Positions 47,270-62,027 of a stretch of 64,000 nucleotides of DNA are shown piece after piece (position 1 is the stretch's first letter; each line of letters begins with the position of its first letter). The notes below the pieces were generated by a model that was not told where the DNA came from, did no database searches, and saw only the letters and a program-made list of their open reading frames with translations. The position numbers were made by a program, and so were the translations under genes. The stretch is from Diphasiastrum complanatum (lineage: Eukaryota > Streptophyta > Lycopodiopsida > Lycopodiales > Lycopodiaceae): NCBI GenBank assembly GCA_029204225.1, contig CM055093.1, positions 590,668 through 654,667 of the forward strand, in the 5' to 3' direction.

Positions 47270-49087
47270 AACTATGGAGACCGCCCTTGTAGGATTATCG
47301 AAATTAAAAAAGTTCCCTGTTGAAACAATCTGAGACTATACCTATCGGATCTATCATCTAGTGAAGGATTGTGATCCCCCGATTCTCCAACAGATCATCA
47401 TGGCAAAATACTATGTCAGACTGCCCAAAAGGATCAGATCTGGTATGGAAGAGTTAGCATCCTATGTGTAGCTTGCACAACTTTGTAAGGATGCTGCCTT
47501 GATGGAAATCTCACTTGAGAAGAAGGATTTTCCCTATCCAGATGGGGAATCAGAGGAACAAAGGTTGACAACGAGCAATGATCCAACAAGAATGGAATCC
47601 CATGCAAGGCAACAAAGTGCAGCAAGGTCAAGCAGATCAAGTGCAACAGAAGACCAAGAACCTTACAATTCAAGCTATCATCAAGCTTATGCTCGCTATA
47701 TTAAGTTTCTTGAAAAGGATGAATGTACCTTCTGCTTTGGAGATCATCCAAGTACCAGGTGTCCAATCAAGAATCCGCGCTTGTTAAAAGGACAAAATAT
47801 AGAGCAACAGGCTTGTCGATAGCAAGATCCAGCAGTTCAACGACCAGAAGCAGAATCGAGCCAACAAGGAGCTCATCAGAAGGATGGATGTCAGATTGAT
47901 CCATCTAAATCACAAGTTTCTTCAACAAATAGTGGCAAGTAGAAGTTTTGGTTATATCCTCTTGCATGTCACCGCATTCAATGGAGGACCATAACAGCCT
48001 ACCAGTCTATTTTGTGGAAGATCCTAAGGGGAATCTGTTACCGATGTATGCCTATCAACTTAGAGGTGATGGCATACTGCACTTAGTTAAATGCCATGGA
48101 TGTGGAGGAAAACACCATCGAGCTGAATGTCCACACCGAGGGGATCCGTCAACATTTGATCCCTCGTGTTCACAATGCGGAGTTAATCATCCATGATGAG
48201 ATTGCTCGATGAGAAATTCACAAATAGCATAAGGCATTTGGCCTATGTAGACCGACATGCACCTGGGGTAACCCTTCCACCTCGAACGTACTACAAAAGA
48301 AAAATCTTAGTGCCACCAGATTATGAAATGAGTGATGAACAGGACAATTTGGCAAAAGTCCCAAAGTACGCAAAGATACCCTCGGGCAAACAAGTAAAAC
48401 CATCATAGAAGACAGAGATGGTAGAATCCATCACGCCAATGGTAACCGAGAAAGTAAAAAAATTGGCATCCAATGAAGTCCAACGGATTTTACCAAGTCT
48501 CTTGGCACAATCACTACAAAGAATTCTTAGTGATGAATTACAAAGGGGACTAGCATCAATAGAGCAACTTGAAGGCAATTCAACACAAGATCCAAGGAAT
48601 AGTGCCATCACGCAGCCTTCAACGGGGAAGTGCAATGACCAAGAGAAGACTAGAGTTGATGATTGCCCCTCAACGAGCAAGATTCAACCAAAGTCTAATT
48701 GTTCCACAATTCAACAGACCCCCAAATCAATGCCAGTTCGGGGTATATCCATTCTTCAAAGGCCATCTAGGAAATCCAAGCCCAAAAAGGCCAATTGTAC
48801 AACAAGAACCAGCACCTACAATGACAAAGCCTTGTCCTAAATCTATGATATTGACTATTGAGAAAAGTTGTCAGGTTGATGCATACTACGAATACCTGGA
48901 CAGACAAGAGCATCAAGCAAGCACGTCATATCCACATTATGATTTGGGAGAGTCCATGACATTGGGACCAGTTGTGCCGATCTATGAGGATCCATTATAT
49001 CAGCAAGATTTATCTTGGGAACCTCCGATGGCATACCTCGACTACCCAATTGTCAATGAACAAGGTTATCCGGAATGGCCACCATAA
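47270..49087 (+). pseudogene. Gag-like polyprotein with two Cys-rich knuckles
   Basis: Begins METALVGLSKLKKFPVETI, then MAKYYVRLPKRIRSGMEELA, a stop, and LAQLCKDAALMEISLEKKDF. First Cys motif: CTFCFGDHPSTRCP (about 47730). Second: CHGCGGKHHRAECPHRGDPS with CSQCGVNHP (about 48090-48195). Then a coiled-coil-like stretch (MVESITPMVTEKVKKLASNE, 48418 on) and an acidic, Tyr/Pro-rich end (48840-49087). Several frame changes; clearly decayed. Confidence 0.6.
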
Positions 49088-49912
49088 CCTTATGGGTATT
49101 ATTGAAAATCTGGCAAGTCCAAGTTCTTGCCTAATCGACATCATCCAATAAAGCCTTAGGTTTTACGTAAGCGAATTTTATCCACGCTTTTCCTGAAGCA
49201 CCCATGTCCCAACAACAACACCCCTTCATGACAGTTGTAGCTTAGTGCCGAGGGACCGGCACTACTTTGAGTCGTGGACCCTATTGTGGGTATTTCCTGC
49301 ATAGTAATAAACAAGTGGGTCCCACCACTTGAAATATTGTTGGCCAGGCCTTACCTAGTGGGCCCCGCCACAATACATTGTAAGTAGGGTAATAAGTGCG
49401 AGGGCACTAGCATCCTGCGCATGTAAGCCCAACCCAGCACAAGTAGCAAGTTGTAATTCCTAGGAATAAGAGACTAGGGGCTTAAAACTCTAAAATGACA
49501 TTAGAGGCCCAAAATCCGAGTGATAGCATTTTGATTTGATTCAATCTTGCTTTGTTCTGAATCCATTGTTTTGAGCATCCTACACAAGAAACTGATGATC
49601 AAGACTGAATTTGAAGTAATGAACACCTTTTGAGCCTTCTGAGAGTCAATTGTGTTTTCTTTTGAAGCATTTCACACATGCCAAAAGTAGGATTCAAACT
49701 AGCCAAAGCATCTCATCCACTTTGTGTGTCTGATCTACATAACTTGTTTTGTGGAATATTTGAGAGTCATCTCAAATATAGTTGCAAGTGTTTCACATAG
49801 GAAGGTAGTACATCCTTGAAAATACCTATAGTGAAAGAGAGCAGCAACTTTAAGTCTAATTGGAACAAGCTCAAACATATCTCAGTCCAATAACTAAGAA
49901 GTCCTCATTAAA
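49088..49912 (+). other. Gap between gag-like element and Copia
   Basis: 49398-49432 resembles the LTR start at 37986 (CATCCTGC, ATGTAAGCCC). No primer site was found before the Copia gag at 49913, so its 5' LTR is lost or too diverged to see. Confidence 0.4.
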
Positions 49913-50500
49913 ATGGCATCTAAGGGAGGATATCTTCTAGAAGCCATTGAAAGACTAAACACTTCTAATTACTCAATTTGGAAGCTCAAAATGGAGTCTA
50001 TCTTGATACTCCAGGATGTTATGGATATTGTGCTTGGTGTTGAGGAGGAGCCTCAAGCACAAGCTGTAATTCTTAAGTACAAGAAAAGAGCTAGAATGGC
50101 TCTACATTTCATTAAGATGAATGTATCTAATGAAATTTTGAGAGAGATAGGATCTTGCACTATAGCCAAAGAAGCTTGGGATGCACTAAAGACCATCTAT
50201 GAAGCAAAGAATACTTCTAGAATACTCACTCTTAGGAATCAGATTTTTCAAAGATTCCAAAGAAGTGAAGAGAGTGCATCTAACTATGTTCTGAGAGTTA
50301 AAGATTTACATAGAGAGCTTTCCTGTGTTGGTGTTACTATTAACCAAGGTGAGCTACTTCAAGTCATACTGAATGGCTTGAGAGATGACTATGATAATCT
50401 TGTTCAGTCTTTTGCTATTAAAGAGGAGTTGCCTAATCTAGAAACTCTCCAAGGAATTCTTTTGAAGAATCTAGACAAAGCTATAAACTCTCCAGAATGA
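49913..50500 (+). pseudogene. Copia gag
   Basis: LLEAIERLNTSNYSIWKLKM, KEAWDALKTIYEAKNTSR, LRNQIFQRFQRSEESASNYV and ELLQVILNGLRDDYDNLVQS give the complete UBN2-type gag (195 residues), ending in TGA after INSPE. This is one of the best-preserved parts. It starts at ATG in ATTAAAATGGCATC. Confidence 0.88.
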
Positions 50501-50675
50501 ACAAACTCGAGCATGGTGGAAGTGACATAGCCCTCTTTGTCAATGGCAAGTAGAAAGGAAGGAGTAAAAACCAGTTCTCTCAAGCATCCAACAAAGACAA
50601 AGCCAAAGATCGAGACAAAGATGGTGAAGAGGATGATACATCTCATCCTTCTAACTCAAAGACCAAGAGAAGAAA

Positions 50676-51503
50676 GTGAAGTGTTTCTTCTGTGGCAAGA
50701 AGGGGCACTATGCCTCTAATTGCTTCAAGAAGAAAAACCAACTCAAGCAAGCTAATATCTCCAAAGAGATTGAAGAAGATTCTGTTGCAAGTGATGGAGA
50801 AGGATCACTTATGGTGTCCAATTTTTCTTCATCACCTTTCAAGAAAGATGGAGCTTGGTACATAGACAGTGGAGCTTCTTCACATATGTGCTGTTCAAAG
50901 GAGTCATTTGACTCAATCTTACCTTTCAAAGGACTCAAGAGATCTATTTACACAGCTAATGATCATGAGTGCCCAATAGAAGGAATTGGCAACATTCCAT
51001 TGAAACTTGCTTTTTCAAAAGTTCTTGCACTTTCTAATGTTCTTTTCATTCCAAAACTCACAAAGAACTTAATTAGTGTGGAAAAGTTGCTTGAGAATGG
51101 TTGTGATGTAAAGTTCAACTCCAATACTTGTTTTATCAAGAGAAAAGATGAGATCCTTGCTGATGGATCTAGATGTGGTGGAATTTTTAAGTTGAATTCT
51201 TATGAGAATGCAAACCTTTGTGAAGTTGCTTTGTTATCTAAGGAGGAGCTGTGGCATAGAAGGTTGGGTCATCCTAACTTTAAATCTATGTCTTCTATGG
51301 TTAAGAAGGTGAAGGCTATTGGTCTTCCAAAATCTCTTTCTAAAGATTTCAAGCCTTGTGAGGCTTGTGCCATTGCAAAGTCACACAGAAAGCCATATCA
51401 GAAGTCTTCTATAAAGACTACTCATCCTTTGGAGCTTATACACTCAGATGTACATTTTTCCTCTTCTAAAAGTATTGTCAACATGTTTTGTCACCTTTAT
51501 TGA
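50676..51503 (+). pseudogene. Copia knuckle, protease, pre-integrase, integrase start
   Basis: KCFFCGKKGHYASNC is the CCHC knuckle; DGAWYIDSGASSHMCCSKES has the protease [18 protein letters not shown] and PCEACAIAKSH are the HHCC zinc site; HPLELIHSDV starts integrase. A frameshift near 51480 ends the frame. Confidence 0.9.
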
Positions 51504-51783
51504 TGACTTTACTAGATATATTTGGTTGTATCTACTTTCTTCAAAGGCTATGGTTTTTTATCACTTCCTAATCTTCAAAGCTTATGTTGAGAAACAATTT
51601 TCTTTTAAAGTTAAAGCTTTAAGATGTGATGGAGGAGGTGAATACATCTCCAACAAGTTTCATGAATACTGTGAAGGTGAAGGAATAAAGAGAGAGTTTT
51701 CTTGTGCTTATTCTCCATCTCAAAATGGAGTAGCTGAGAGGAAAATAGATCTTTATGTGAATGTGCTAAAGAAATTTGAGTAG
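51448..51783 (+). pseudogene. Copia integrase core
   Basis: FVTFIDDFTRYIWLYLLSSK gives the catalytic Asp; CDGGGEYISNKF and SCAYSPSQNGVAERKI carry the second Asp and the Glu region. Stopped at TAG after KKFE, then continues in another frame as PIDYWGEAINCANYLCNRLP. Confidence 0.88.
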
Positions 51784-51791
51784 CAGCTTCT

Positions 51792-52721
51792 TTGCCTATT
51801 GATTATTGGGGTGAAGCTATAAATTGTGCAAACTATTTGTGCAATAGATTACCTCACAATGCACTTGCTGGAAAATCACCTTTTGAAGTCCTGTTTAATA
51901 AGAAACCTAAGGTAGATCACCTTAGAGTTTTTGGTTGTGCTTGCTTTGTTGATGTGCCCTTGGAAACAAGGAAAAAAGATAATCGTAATTCTACTAAAGG
52001 GATCATGGTTGGATATGCATCCAACAAGAAAGCTTACATAATCTATGTTCCCTCTACCTCAACTACAATTGAGAGTAGGGATGTTATATTCCATGAAGAT
52101 CAAAAATATATTCTTGAGGAGGCCGAGTTCAAAGATTCTCACAAAGATACTCCAATCATCACCCTTGAAGATTATCATGGAGAGATGGGGCCAAGAATTG
52201 AGGAGGAGTCACCTCGAATCTTTTCACCAAGGAGATCTCAAAGAGAAAGATCCGAGTCTAGAAGGCTTACCTATGAAGATAGATGCAAGCAAGTGGAAAT
52301 CAACTCCACTAATTATGCTTATTTTATTTCTCATGAGGAGTCGAAGGATGTATATGATGCACTCAACTCGAAGGAATGGTACCTTGCCATGAAGGAGGAA
52401 TATGAAGCTTTGATGGCCAATAAGACCTGGGAGCTCGTGGATCTTCCATCCAACAAGCACATCATTGGTTGCAAGTGGGTTTTTCGAGTCAAGTATAATC
52501 AAGATGGCACAATCAACAAGTACAAGGCTAGGCTTTGTGATAAAGGTTTTGCTCAAGTTTATGGACTTGATTATGAGGAGACCTTTGCCCCAGTGGCAAA
52601 GATGGTATCAATTAGAATCATAATTTCTCTTGCTTGTTTTTTCAATTGGCAAGTTCTTCAACTAGATGTCTCTAATGCATTTCTAAATGGGTATCTAGAA
52701 GAAGAGATTTATATGGATTAG
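51792..52721 (+). pseudogene. Copia integrase end and first half of RT
   Basis: VFGCACFVDVPLETRKKDNR ends integrase; an acidic linker follows; EWYLAMKEEYEALMANKTWE, LVDLPSNKHIIGCKWVFRVK, YKARLCDKGFAQVYGLDYEE and LQLDVSNAFLNGYLEEEIYM are RT motifs. Stop TAG follows where Gln or another residue is expected (YM-DQPIGF). Confidence 0.9.
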
Positions 52722-53760
52722 CCTATTGGGTTCATCTATGATAAAGAAAAATTTTGCTTGCTCTTCAAAAGTTTATATGGATTGAAACAAGCTCCAAGGT
52801 CATGGTATTCTCGACTTAACACCTTTCTCGAGTCACTAGGACTTTTCTTAGTAACTATGATCCTTCCTTATATGTCAAGTTTTTTTATAAAGATATTGTT
52901 GTTCTTCTTATTTATGTTGATGATATCATTCTAACATGAAGTAGTATCAAGTTGGTTGAGGAAACCAAGATTGCACTTGGAAAAGAGTTCAAGATGCAAG
53001 ATCTTGAAAAAATTCACTATATTCTAGGATTAGAGATTGACTTTCTTAAAGATAAAGCTTTTGTATGTCAATCCAAGTATGCTCTTTTAATGTTAAAGAA
53101 GCTCAATATGTTGAACTGTAAGAGTATAGAAATACCTATGGAGCAAAATGTAAAAGATTCTAACAAAGGTGATGAAAGATCCTTCATGGACATCACACTT
53201 TTTAGAAGCCTTATAGGCTCCTTAATTTGGCTCACAATAACTAGACCTGACATAAGCTTTAGTGTTCATAAGTTGAGCCAGGCTATGCAAAATCCTACTA
53301 TCTATCATTGGAAAATGGCCAAGAGACTGCTTAGATACATATCTTCAACTTTTGATTTTGGTTTATTGTTTATCTTTCTATTATGGGTTATGTTGACTCG
53401 GATTTTGCAAGTGATAGAGTAGATCGAAAATCTACAAGTGCTTATGTCATATATCTTGGAGAAAACTTGATATCTTGGCTTTCCAAAAAGCAAGATACTT
53501 TATTACTCTCATCATGTGAAGCTGAGTACAAAGCACTCACTACAACAACTTGATATTCCATGCATGGAGCAAGCATATTGAAGTTGCACATCACTTCATG
53601 AGAGAGAAGCTCATTGGAGGGGAAATCAATTTGGAGCACATCGACACATCATCTTGTATTGCTAATATGATCACCAAACCTTTGAGCAAAAGTTCCTTCA
53701 TCAAGCATAGAGCCAATCTTGAAGTTATACCAAGATCCATGTTCAAATCAATATAGATTA
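52722..53760 (+). pseudogene. Copia RT second half and RNase H
   Basis: FCLLFKSLYGLKQAPRSWYS, then YVDDIILT (catalytic motif, stop after it), LGKEFKMQDLEKIHYILGLE, SLIGSLIWLTITRPDISFSV and KMAKRLLRYI. RNase H text RKSTSAYVIYLGENLISWLS and SKKQDTLLLSSCEAEYKAL follows in other frames. Broken beyond use. Confidence 0.88.
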
Positions 53761-53770
53761 TTTTAAGGAG

Positions 53771-56219
<2,449 letters not shown>

Positions 56220-57124
56220 GTTGTTGCTTCTTCACAAATTTCAACTTATTTGCATGCTCTGATTTTCAATAATGTCAACAATTGACAAAGTGCTTGCAAT
56301 AATATTGCTCATATGAAACTCCCAATTATACAAATAGTTTTCACTAGCTAACAAAATGCTTGGAGCTCTAACACCATGAAAAATTGTATAAATGGACTTG
56401 TGTAGATCCCCACATGTGTTTCAAACTATCACCTTTTATTGGAGAGCAAACTATTCATAAAGAGGAGCTAAATCTAGGAGGAATAAGCACTCAATTAAAA
56501 GTACTATAATTACCTTACAAATAGCATTATCAAATACTCATAAAGTAGTAGTGAACATGCTTACAATTGGAAATAGAATGATGAACAAATTTGATTCAAC
56601 TATTGTCTCCAAAATACTCTACACACATCTATGTGATTAGTATGAGTCATACTAGTGATAGATGTCATCCATATACCCCCACTTTACAATTTTATAAAAG
56701 ATAAAAGTATATCATTCTACCCTAGGTGTAGGTCCTATAAAGTAGGGATGACCACCAAATAGACATGACTTACTCTCCTGAATTGACCTAACCTACATTA
56801 GGAGTGGGTTTCCACGTGGCATCTTGGCCTCACATGTGTGGAATCCACTTATGTACAAAATCTACATTATACTACATAGTTTTTTATCAAGCTAGATTTG
56901 CCAATTTTTGGCAATTCTTCACACTCCTCAAATTTAGCTTGATCTATTTACAGCTCTCTTACTAGATGAATGAAAGCTTTTAGAAGTGTCTAAAAAGTCC
57001 AGCTACAAACAAGGAACTTTTGAGACTCCAATAGAGAATGATGTCCATGAAGGATCTTTCACCACCTCTTAAAGGATCCCTTACAGGATGTTCCATAAAT
57101 GTGTCATGCAGCACACTTCAAAAA

Positions 57125-58113
57125 CTATACATCATGCCAAGCCATGGATTCCAAGGCATTTTGTGCACTTGAAGATACATCAATTAAACTATTAAGTGCA
57201 TACATAGTGTTGCCAAAGACTGTTTGCCTTGCTTGATCCATATAATTGAGCCTATATGGCTCCATCTTCATACTCAAGATTCTTCTTGGAGTCCTCGGTT
57301 CTTGAGCTTGTTCCTCCACTTGACTTGACTCCAAACCATCATTGAACTGAATGAAGTGTTGATCCAAAGGTGCTTCTTCAAGTTTACAAATCTTCCACTC
57401 TTGAAAGATCACATTTCCACCATTGACAACTTCTTTGGTGGAAAACAAGTAGATTCTACAATCTTTACTTGAAGAGCAAAAACTACCATTATTCCTATCA
57501 TTGAAATAGGATAATCTTGGGTCCTTATATGGGAATGATCATGCACAAAGCATGTGGATCCAAAGATTTCCAATACAAATGATGTTTCATCTTCTATGAC
57601 TCTATTCAGACTATTACAAAAATAGTTATCCAATGAAATTGTTTTATCAACAACAGATGTAGCATCTAATTTCATTGTCTTGTCATAAAGAGTACTAAAG
57701 ATCATAGATCTTAAAGGTAAGAAACAAGTCACCTCATGTCTACTAATACTTTCCAAAAAGTATTCAAAGATAGTAGACTCTCCAATGCTCACCACCCTTG
57801 CAAGATGCACACTTGAATGGACAATTTGCATGCAATTGGATGACTTGACCATTGTCATTGAGGACTCCCTTGGAACTGTCATGCTTTGAGGCTGATCCTC
57901 AAGATCTTCCTCCTTTTGATACTCCTCCTCAATGCAAGCAAGATCACACTTTGCCAAGATCTCCTCTTGAGTGATTGCCTCCTTTGCCAAGATCATCCTC
58001 TCAAAAGCAACACTAGCATCCAACTTAAACAATCTTCCATGCTTAAATCCCTTTGCAATGCAAACATCATTCTTCAATATGAAACAAACACCATGCTTAA
58101 AGTGAACATCCAA
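57125..58113 (-). pseudogene. Degenerate pre-integrase/integrase and tail, copy B
   Basis: DVHFKHGVCFILKNDVCIAK, GFKHGRLFKLDASVAFER, a Glu-rich insert (EEEYQKEEDLEDQPQ), decayed integrase IVHSSVHLARVVSIGEST and YFLESISRHEVTCFLPLR, then FGSTCFVHDHSHIRTQDYPI and, in another frame, QARQTVFGNTMYALNSLIDV. The 234-codon frame is surprisingly long for a dead element. Copy A shares the same fusion. Confidence 0.7.
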
Positions 58114-58137
58114 CCACTTTCTAAGAGTAAACCAACA

Positions 58138-58652
58138 CTAAGCATATTCTTGGTGATTGATGGTACATAAAGGACATTTTCTAGATCCATGCTTTGAGGA
58201 TTCTAGGCACAAAGAGATGGTGCCAACACCATCTATCCTACAATCTTCATCATTTGCAGTAAAGACAAACTTTTTAGCATCATTTAAAGAGTGTAAGGTT
58301 GAGAAAAAGTAATTTTCACAAGAAATGTGGGAGCTAGCCCCACTATCAATCCACCAAGTGTCCCTTGAATTGCTATTGCTTGTTGGTGAGGATGTAGATG
58401 CCATCAAGAATACATCAACTTCATCCTCCTCCTCCTCATGTGCAAGGTCTCCTTGTTTGTCCTCCTCCTCTTGTGCTCTTGGCCTCTTGTAGCATTCGTA
58501 TGCATAATGCCCCTTCTTTCCACAAAAGAAGCATTTTTGCTTTGACTTGTCCTTTGAGCTTGATGCATCATCCCCTTCTTTGGCCTCCTTGGGATGCTTC
58601 TTCTTTCCATTGGTCTTCTTTTTGCCCTTGACTGAGGAGTTGGCTTTCTCAC
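58138..58652 (-). pseudogene. Copia knuckle and protease, copy B
   Basis: The knuckle text KCFFCGKKGHYAYECYK lies at about 58540-58490. DTWWIDSGASSHISCENYFF has the protease D-S-G, followed by FTANDEDCRIDGVGTISL. Stops separate the parts. Confidence 0.82.
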
Positions 58653-58676
58653 CTCCAGCCTATAAAGACAATGAAC

Positions 58677-59204
58677 TCATTCTTGCCTTGGTGTGGAGCA
58701 TCCTAACTCTTCAGCCACTAATACACTATGAAGTTTTTCTATAGTTGGCAAAGTGTCTTGGATGGCAAAACTTTGAACCAAATTTGCAAAGTCATTTCCT
58801 AGACCATTAAGGACAATTTGTACAAGCTCTCCATCATGAATCTTCTCTCCAATGGAAGCCAACTCCCTATTTAGAGACTTGATTCTGAGTACATAATCCT
58901 GTGCACTCTCCTCACTTCTCCTCATGCTTTGCAAAATTTGATTTCTGAGCATAAGAGCTCTAGAAGTGTTGCTAGACTCATAGATTGATTTTAAAGACTC
59001 CCAAGCCTCATTAGAACTGGCTAACACCTGTGCACCTAGAGGTTCATCTCCATCTTCAATCAAGAACTCATAAAGGTCTTGGAGCACCAAGAGTGACTCC
59101 ATCCTAACCTTCCAAATAGCATAATTTGTAGAATTCGACCTCTCACTAGCTTCTAGAAGGTATGCTCTAGCAGATCCCATCTTACTAGTGACTTCTACAA
59201 ACAA
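58677..59204 (-). pseudogene. Copia gag, copy B
   Basis: AYLLEASERSNSTNYAIWKV, LVLQDLYEFLIEDGDEPLG, RNQILQSMRRSEESAQDYVL, ELVQIVLNGLGNDFANLVQS and FAIQDTLPTIEKLHSVLVAE give the UBN2-type gag. A block of about 25 residues is missing before SNEAWESLKSIY. Confidence 0.85.
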
Positions 59205-59986
59205 GAAATAGATTTGATTGACTTGAAACTCACAAAGGTCTCACACTTGTAGTGTTTCACTCAAATTTGATTGCTAATCCAACAAATGGACATATAATCA
59301 CAATCCTATGAGTCCCTCACAAAGCTGGAATGAAGATAAGATGAAGTGAAAACTACTTTCAAACAAATCTTGTCAAGAAATGGATTTGATTGTCTCTAGA
59401 AACTCACCAAGGTCTCTCTCTTGTAGTGTTTCACTCGAATTAGATTTCTAATCCAACAAATGGACTTATAGTCTCAGTTCTAGCACTCTCTCACAAAGTT
59501 GGAATGAAGATAAGATGATGTAAAATCTATTTACAATCAAATCTTGCCAATTTTGGCTATTTTTGGACAGAAAAATGACTTAATCTCTTTCACACTTTTT
59601 GATGTACTTTCAAGACCTTTAAAACTAGTTTAGAGGACCTGATTTCAGCCTAGATTAATTAGATTTCATGACCCTATGTCAAATTTAATCAATGGCACTC
59701 AATCTTGGCAGCTTATTCTAAGATTTCCACCAAAAATTACATCAAAAGCTCACAAATTGAATTTCTTTGGATCAAATGAATGACATGCACTAAATGTAGG
59801 TTCAGAGGTGCCCACACATGTGGACAGTATGGATTTGGACCCCTACCAAGTTTGGGATCAAATCTCCTCACCAAAATCAAGATTCTAGCTTGCCCTCTCA
59901 ATACTAGTTTTTAGCACCAAAACTTGCTAAAAATGGATTTGCATTAGATCAATGGCTTATGCTCTTGTACTTGGCTCTGATACCAT

Positions 59987-61100
59987 GTGAAAGTACTGTA
60001 CTTTAGGACCATAAATGGATCTATAAAATGCGAAAAATGCAAAAATAAGCTTGGTAGAGGCCAAAAATCTTGTATATAGGATAGAAACACAGGGGGAGCC
60101 TGTTCCCACGTGTAAAACTAGTGTACTTTTCATGTACCATAATCATATATGTTGTACATATGATTTAATTCAAGTTCTAGTGGCTAAAATGGCCAAAAAC
60201 TAGTTTTCTAGAGATATGACACATGGCACCAATCTAATGATTGCATGAGCCAAATATTTTGAATAGGTGTCACATCCCATGTGTAGAGGACAGCTCACAC
60301 GTGTGGAAATAGCTGAAGTAGGCGAGTTTTTGCTTCTAGAAAATTTCCATGAAGATCTCCATATAGTAGGAGAATAGACCAAAAATGCCCAAAATGGAAA
60401 GTTTTGATCCAAGTGTCAAATTGCATGATGGTGACAAGGCATCCTCACACGTGTGAGATCTAATGCATGATCAGTACCTTGAGCTCCAAAAGTGTATATA
60501 TAGAGGCTTATTTGGCCATAATCAATGTGAGACACCAATCTTGGTTTTGGAAGCAATTTTGAGTGATTCTCTCCATTTGTCTACATTTGTTTTGATTGTT
60601 TTAAGGTTCTATCAATGTGTACTTTTCAGGTTGGAGTCCGTACTTAGACAGTGTTTCATACATGTGAAACCAAAAAGTACACTTACCTTCTAATGATTGT
60701 TCTTGTTAGGATTTTGTGTCTAGAATTGATCTAGATTCATCTTAATCTCAAGTAGATTGATAGATCAAGTAATCTGACAACCAATCCCTCTTGAGGATAA
60801 GATTAGGACCCACTCTTGGTCCTTTTTGTACTTTTTTCACACAAAAGATCCACAAGAGTGATTGGATGCTTGCTTAACAATCTATAAAAAAACTAGACAC
60901 AAAAAAGTTGATCTAGATTGGCAATTTGACAAACAACAAGCATTAACAATCAAAAGCATTGATAAACATTGAATTCCGAGCCCACATGTGTGTACTACAG
61001 GCTGTAGTACGGCCTTCAAGCTGAGAAACAAGTAGAAATTGATTTGGCTTCATTTGGATCACAAAAACTCAATGTACATAGTGAAGTAGGTTGAGATTGC
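59987..61100 (-). repeat. 5' LTR region of Copia copy B
   Basis: Ends TTCACA at 59986-59987 side. Contains CACACGTGTG palindromes at 60296-60305 and 60446-60455, CCCACGTG near 60105, and CACATGTGTG near 60987. 60910-60935 (GATCTAGATTGGCAATTTGAC) matches 46080-46097 in copy A. A TATA-like TGTATATATAGAGG lies at 60493 on the plus strand. Outer end uncertain. Confidence 0.6.
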
Positions 61101-61160
61101 CAATGAGCTCCACAAATATTCTAACTTCTCACTATGGGAGCTTGGAATACATAGCAAATT

Positions 61161-61323
61161 CTATCAGAAATGGTGAACTCCTGCAACTTTGTTGCAGCAC
61201 GAACAAGACACGAACGTTGAACGAGAATAATTCATGACAGTCAATGTGCCTTTGACTCGAAGCACGAACGATTTGCGAATCAATCGCGAATTGTAAACAC
61301 ACCTCCAGGATCATGAAACAAAA
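61161..61323. repeat. Short dispersed repeat, copy 2
   Basis: Closely matches 27906-28060, from CTATCAGAAATGGTGAACTC to ACACACCTCCAGGA. It lies upstream of the Copia at 61.3-64 kb, near or in its LTR region. Confidence 0.8.
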
Positions 61324-61926
61324 AGAATAAAACAAATGAAGAGAAATCCTTCGCGCTGCCAGCTGGCAGCTCAACGGGCTTCATGCCTAGCTGAAGCGAA
61401 TAGCAACAATAGAGATTAACTAACTTAACTAGTCTTGTGATTCTATGTTTTAGCTATCTTGTAAACTCCACATAGTGGAGGTATAAACGATCCTCTCTGG
61501 ATCATAACTATGAAAGAAGAAGAAGAGAAAAAGAAGAGAGATAGAATATACAGAGATCTGTAAGAAACAGAGAGAGACATAGTGAATAGAGTAAGAAAGA
61601 AAAAAAGAAAATTACCATAGTTGTATATGAAAGTCTGCCAACGAGCTAAACATAGCGAAAGAGCAGAGAGTCATTCTGCCAAAGAGCAAGACACTGATGA
61701 TCTCATTCTAAAACCAAAATTGACAATATAATCACTCTATTTTGTGTATCTCTTGGTCTTGTCCTGTGTCTCTTGATTGCTAGAATAAAATATGTTTTGT
61801 GATGCACAGTCGAGTGTCTGGGATCCCGTAAGAGCTTTCGCACGAAAAGAAAAATCGAAGACAGAAAATTGTTCACGAATCAGAAGAGAGGACGAACACG
61901 AAACACAAGAAAGAAAAAAGGACTTT

Positions 61927-61977
61927 CGCGACATGGTATCAGAAAAAAAAAGGCTTCCGCGACATGGTATCAGAGCC
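61927..61977 (+). repeat. Duplicated primer binding site
   Basis: CGCGACATGGTATCAGA occurs at 61927 and 61958, period 31 bp. The second is followed by GCC (complete tRNA-Met primer site), the first by a run of A. Confidence 0.85.
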
Positions 61978-62027
61978 AATATGTTATCACTATTGATATC
62001 CAAGAGTGATTCTTCCAGACAACACAA

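Larger units (their letters stand above)
46142..49397 (+). mobile_element. LTR element with gag only (gypsy-like), inserted in Copia A LTR
   Basis: LTR from TGTTGGAGGGTTTGCGG (46142) to about 47190. It carries a 152-bp tandem repeat and a poly-A run before GGGGTTGGAACACCAG (possible primer site). Gag follows (47280-49087) in several broken frames, and no pol is found. LTR words match 32800-32915, tying it to the gypsy pol end there. A related LTR-like start appears at 49398. Confidence 0.6.
49913..53770 (+). mobile_element. Ty1/copia retrotransposon, nearly complete coding region, broken
   Basis: Gag, knuckle, protease, pre-integrase, integrase, RT and RNase H follow in Copia order. Breaks occur at 50500, about 51490, 51781, 52719, about 52850, 52937 and 53420 onward. 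AAGGAG (53765-53770) is the polypurine end, and the 3' LTR starts TGTTAAAATTGG at 53771. No matching 5' LTR is seen. Part of it is duplicated at 22995-23250. Confidence 0.88.
56923..59986 (-). mobile_element. Defective Copia element, copy B
   Basis: Same structure and orientation as copy A: LTR end TTCACA (59986), primer site TGGTATCAGAGCC (59985-59973), gag (59204-58680), knuckle and protease (58652-58138), pre-integrase and degenerate integrase (58113-57409), tail (57448-57125), polypurine TTTGAGGAG and LTR start TGTGAAGAATTGCC at 56923. RT and RNase H are absent here too. Confidence 0.82.

Noticed and set aside
60463-60693. 76-codon plus frame
   Set aside because: Lies in the LTR of Copia copy B and has no recognisable family.
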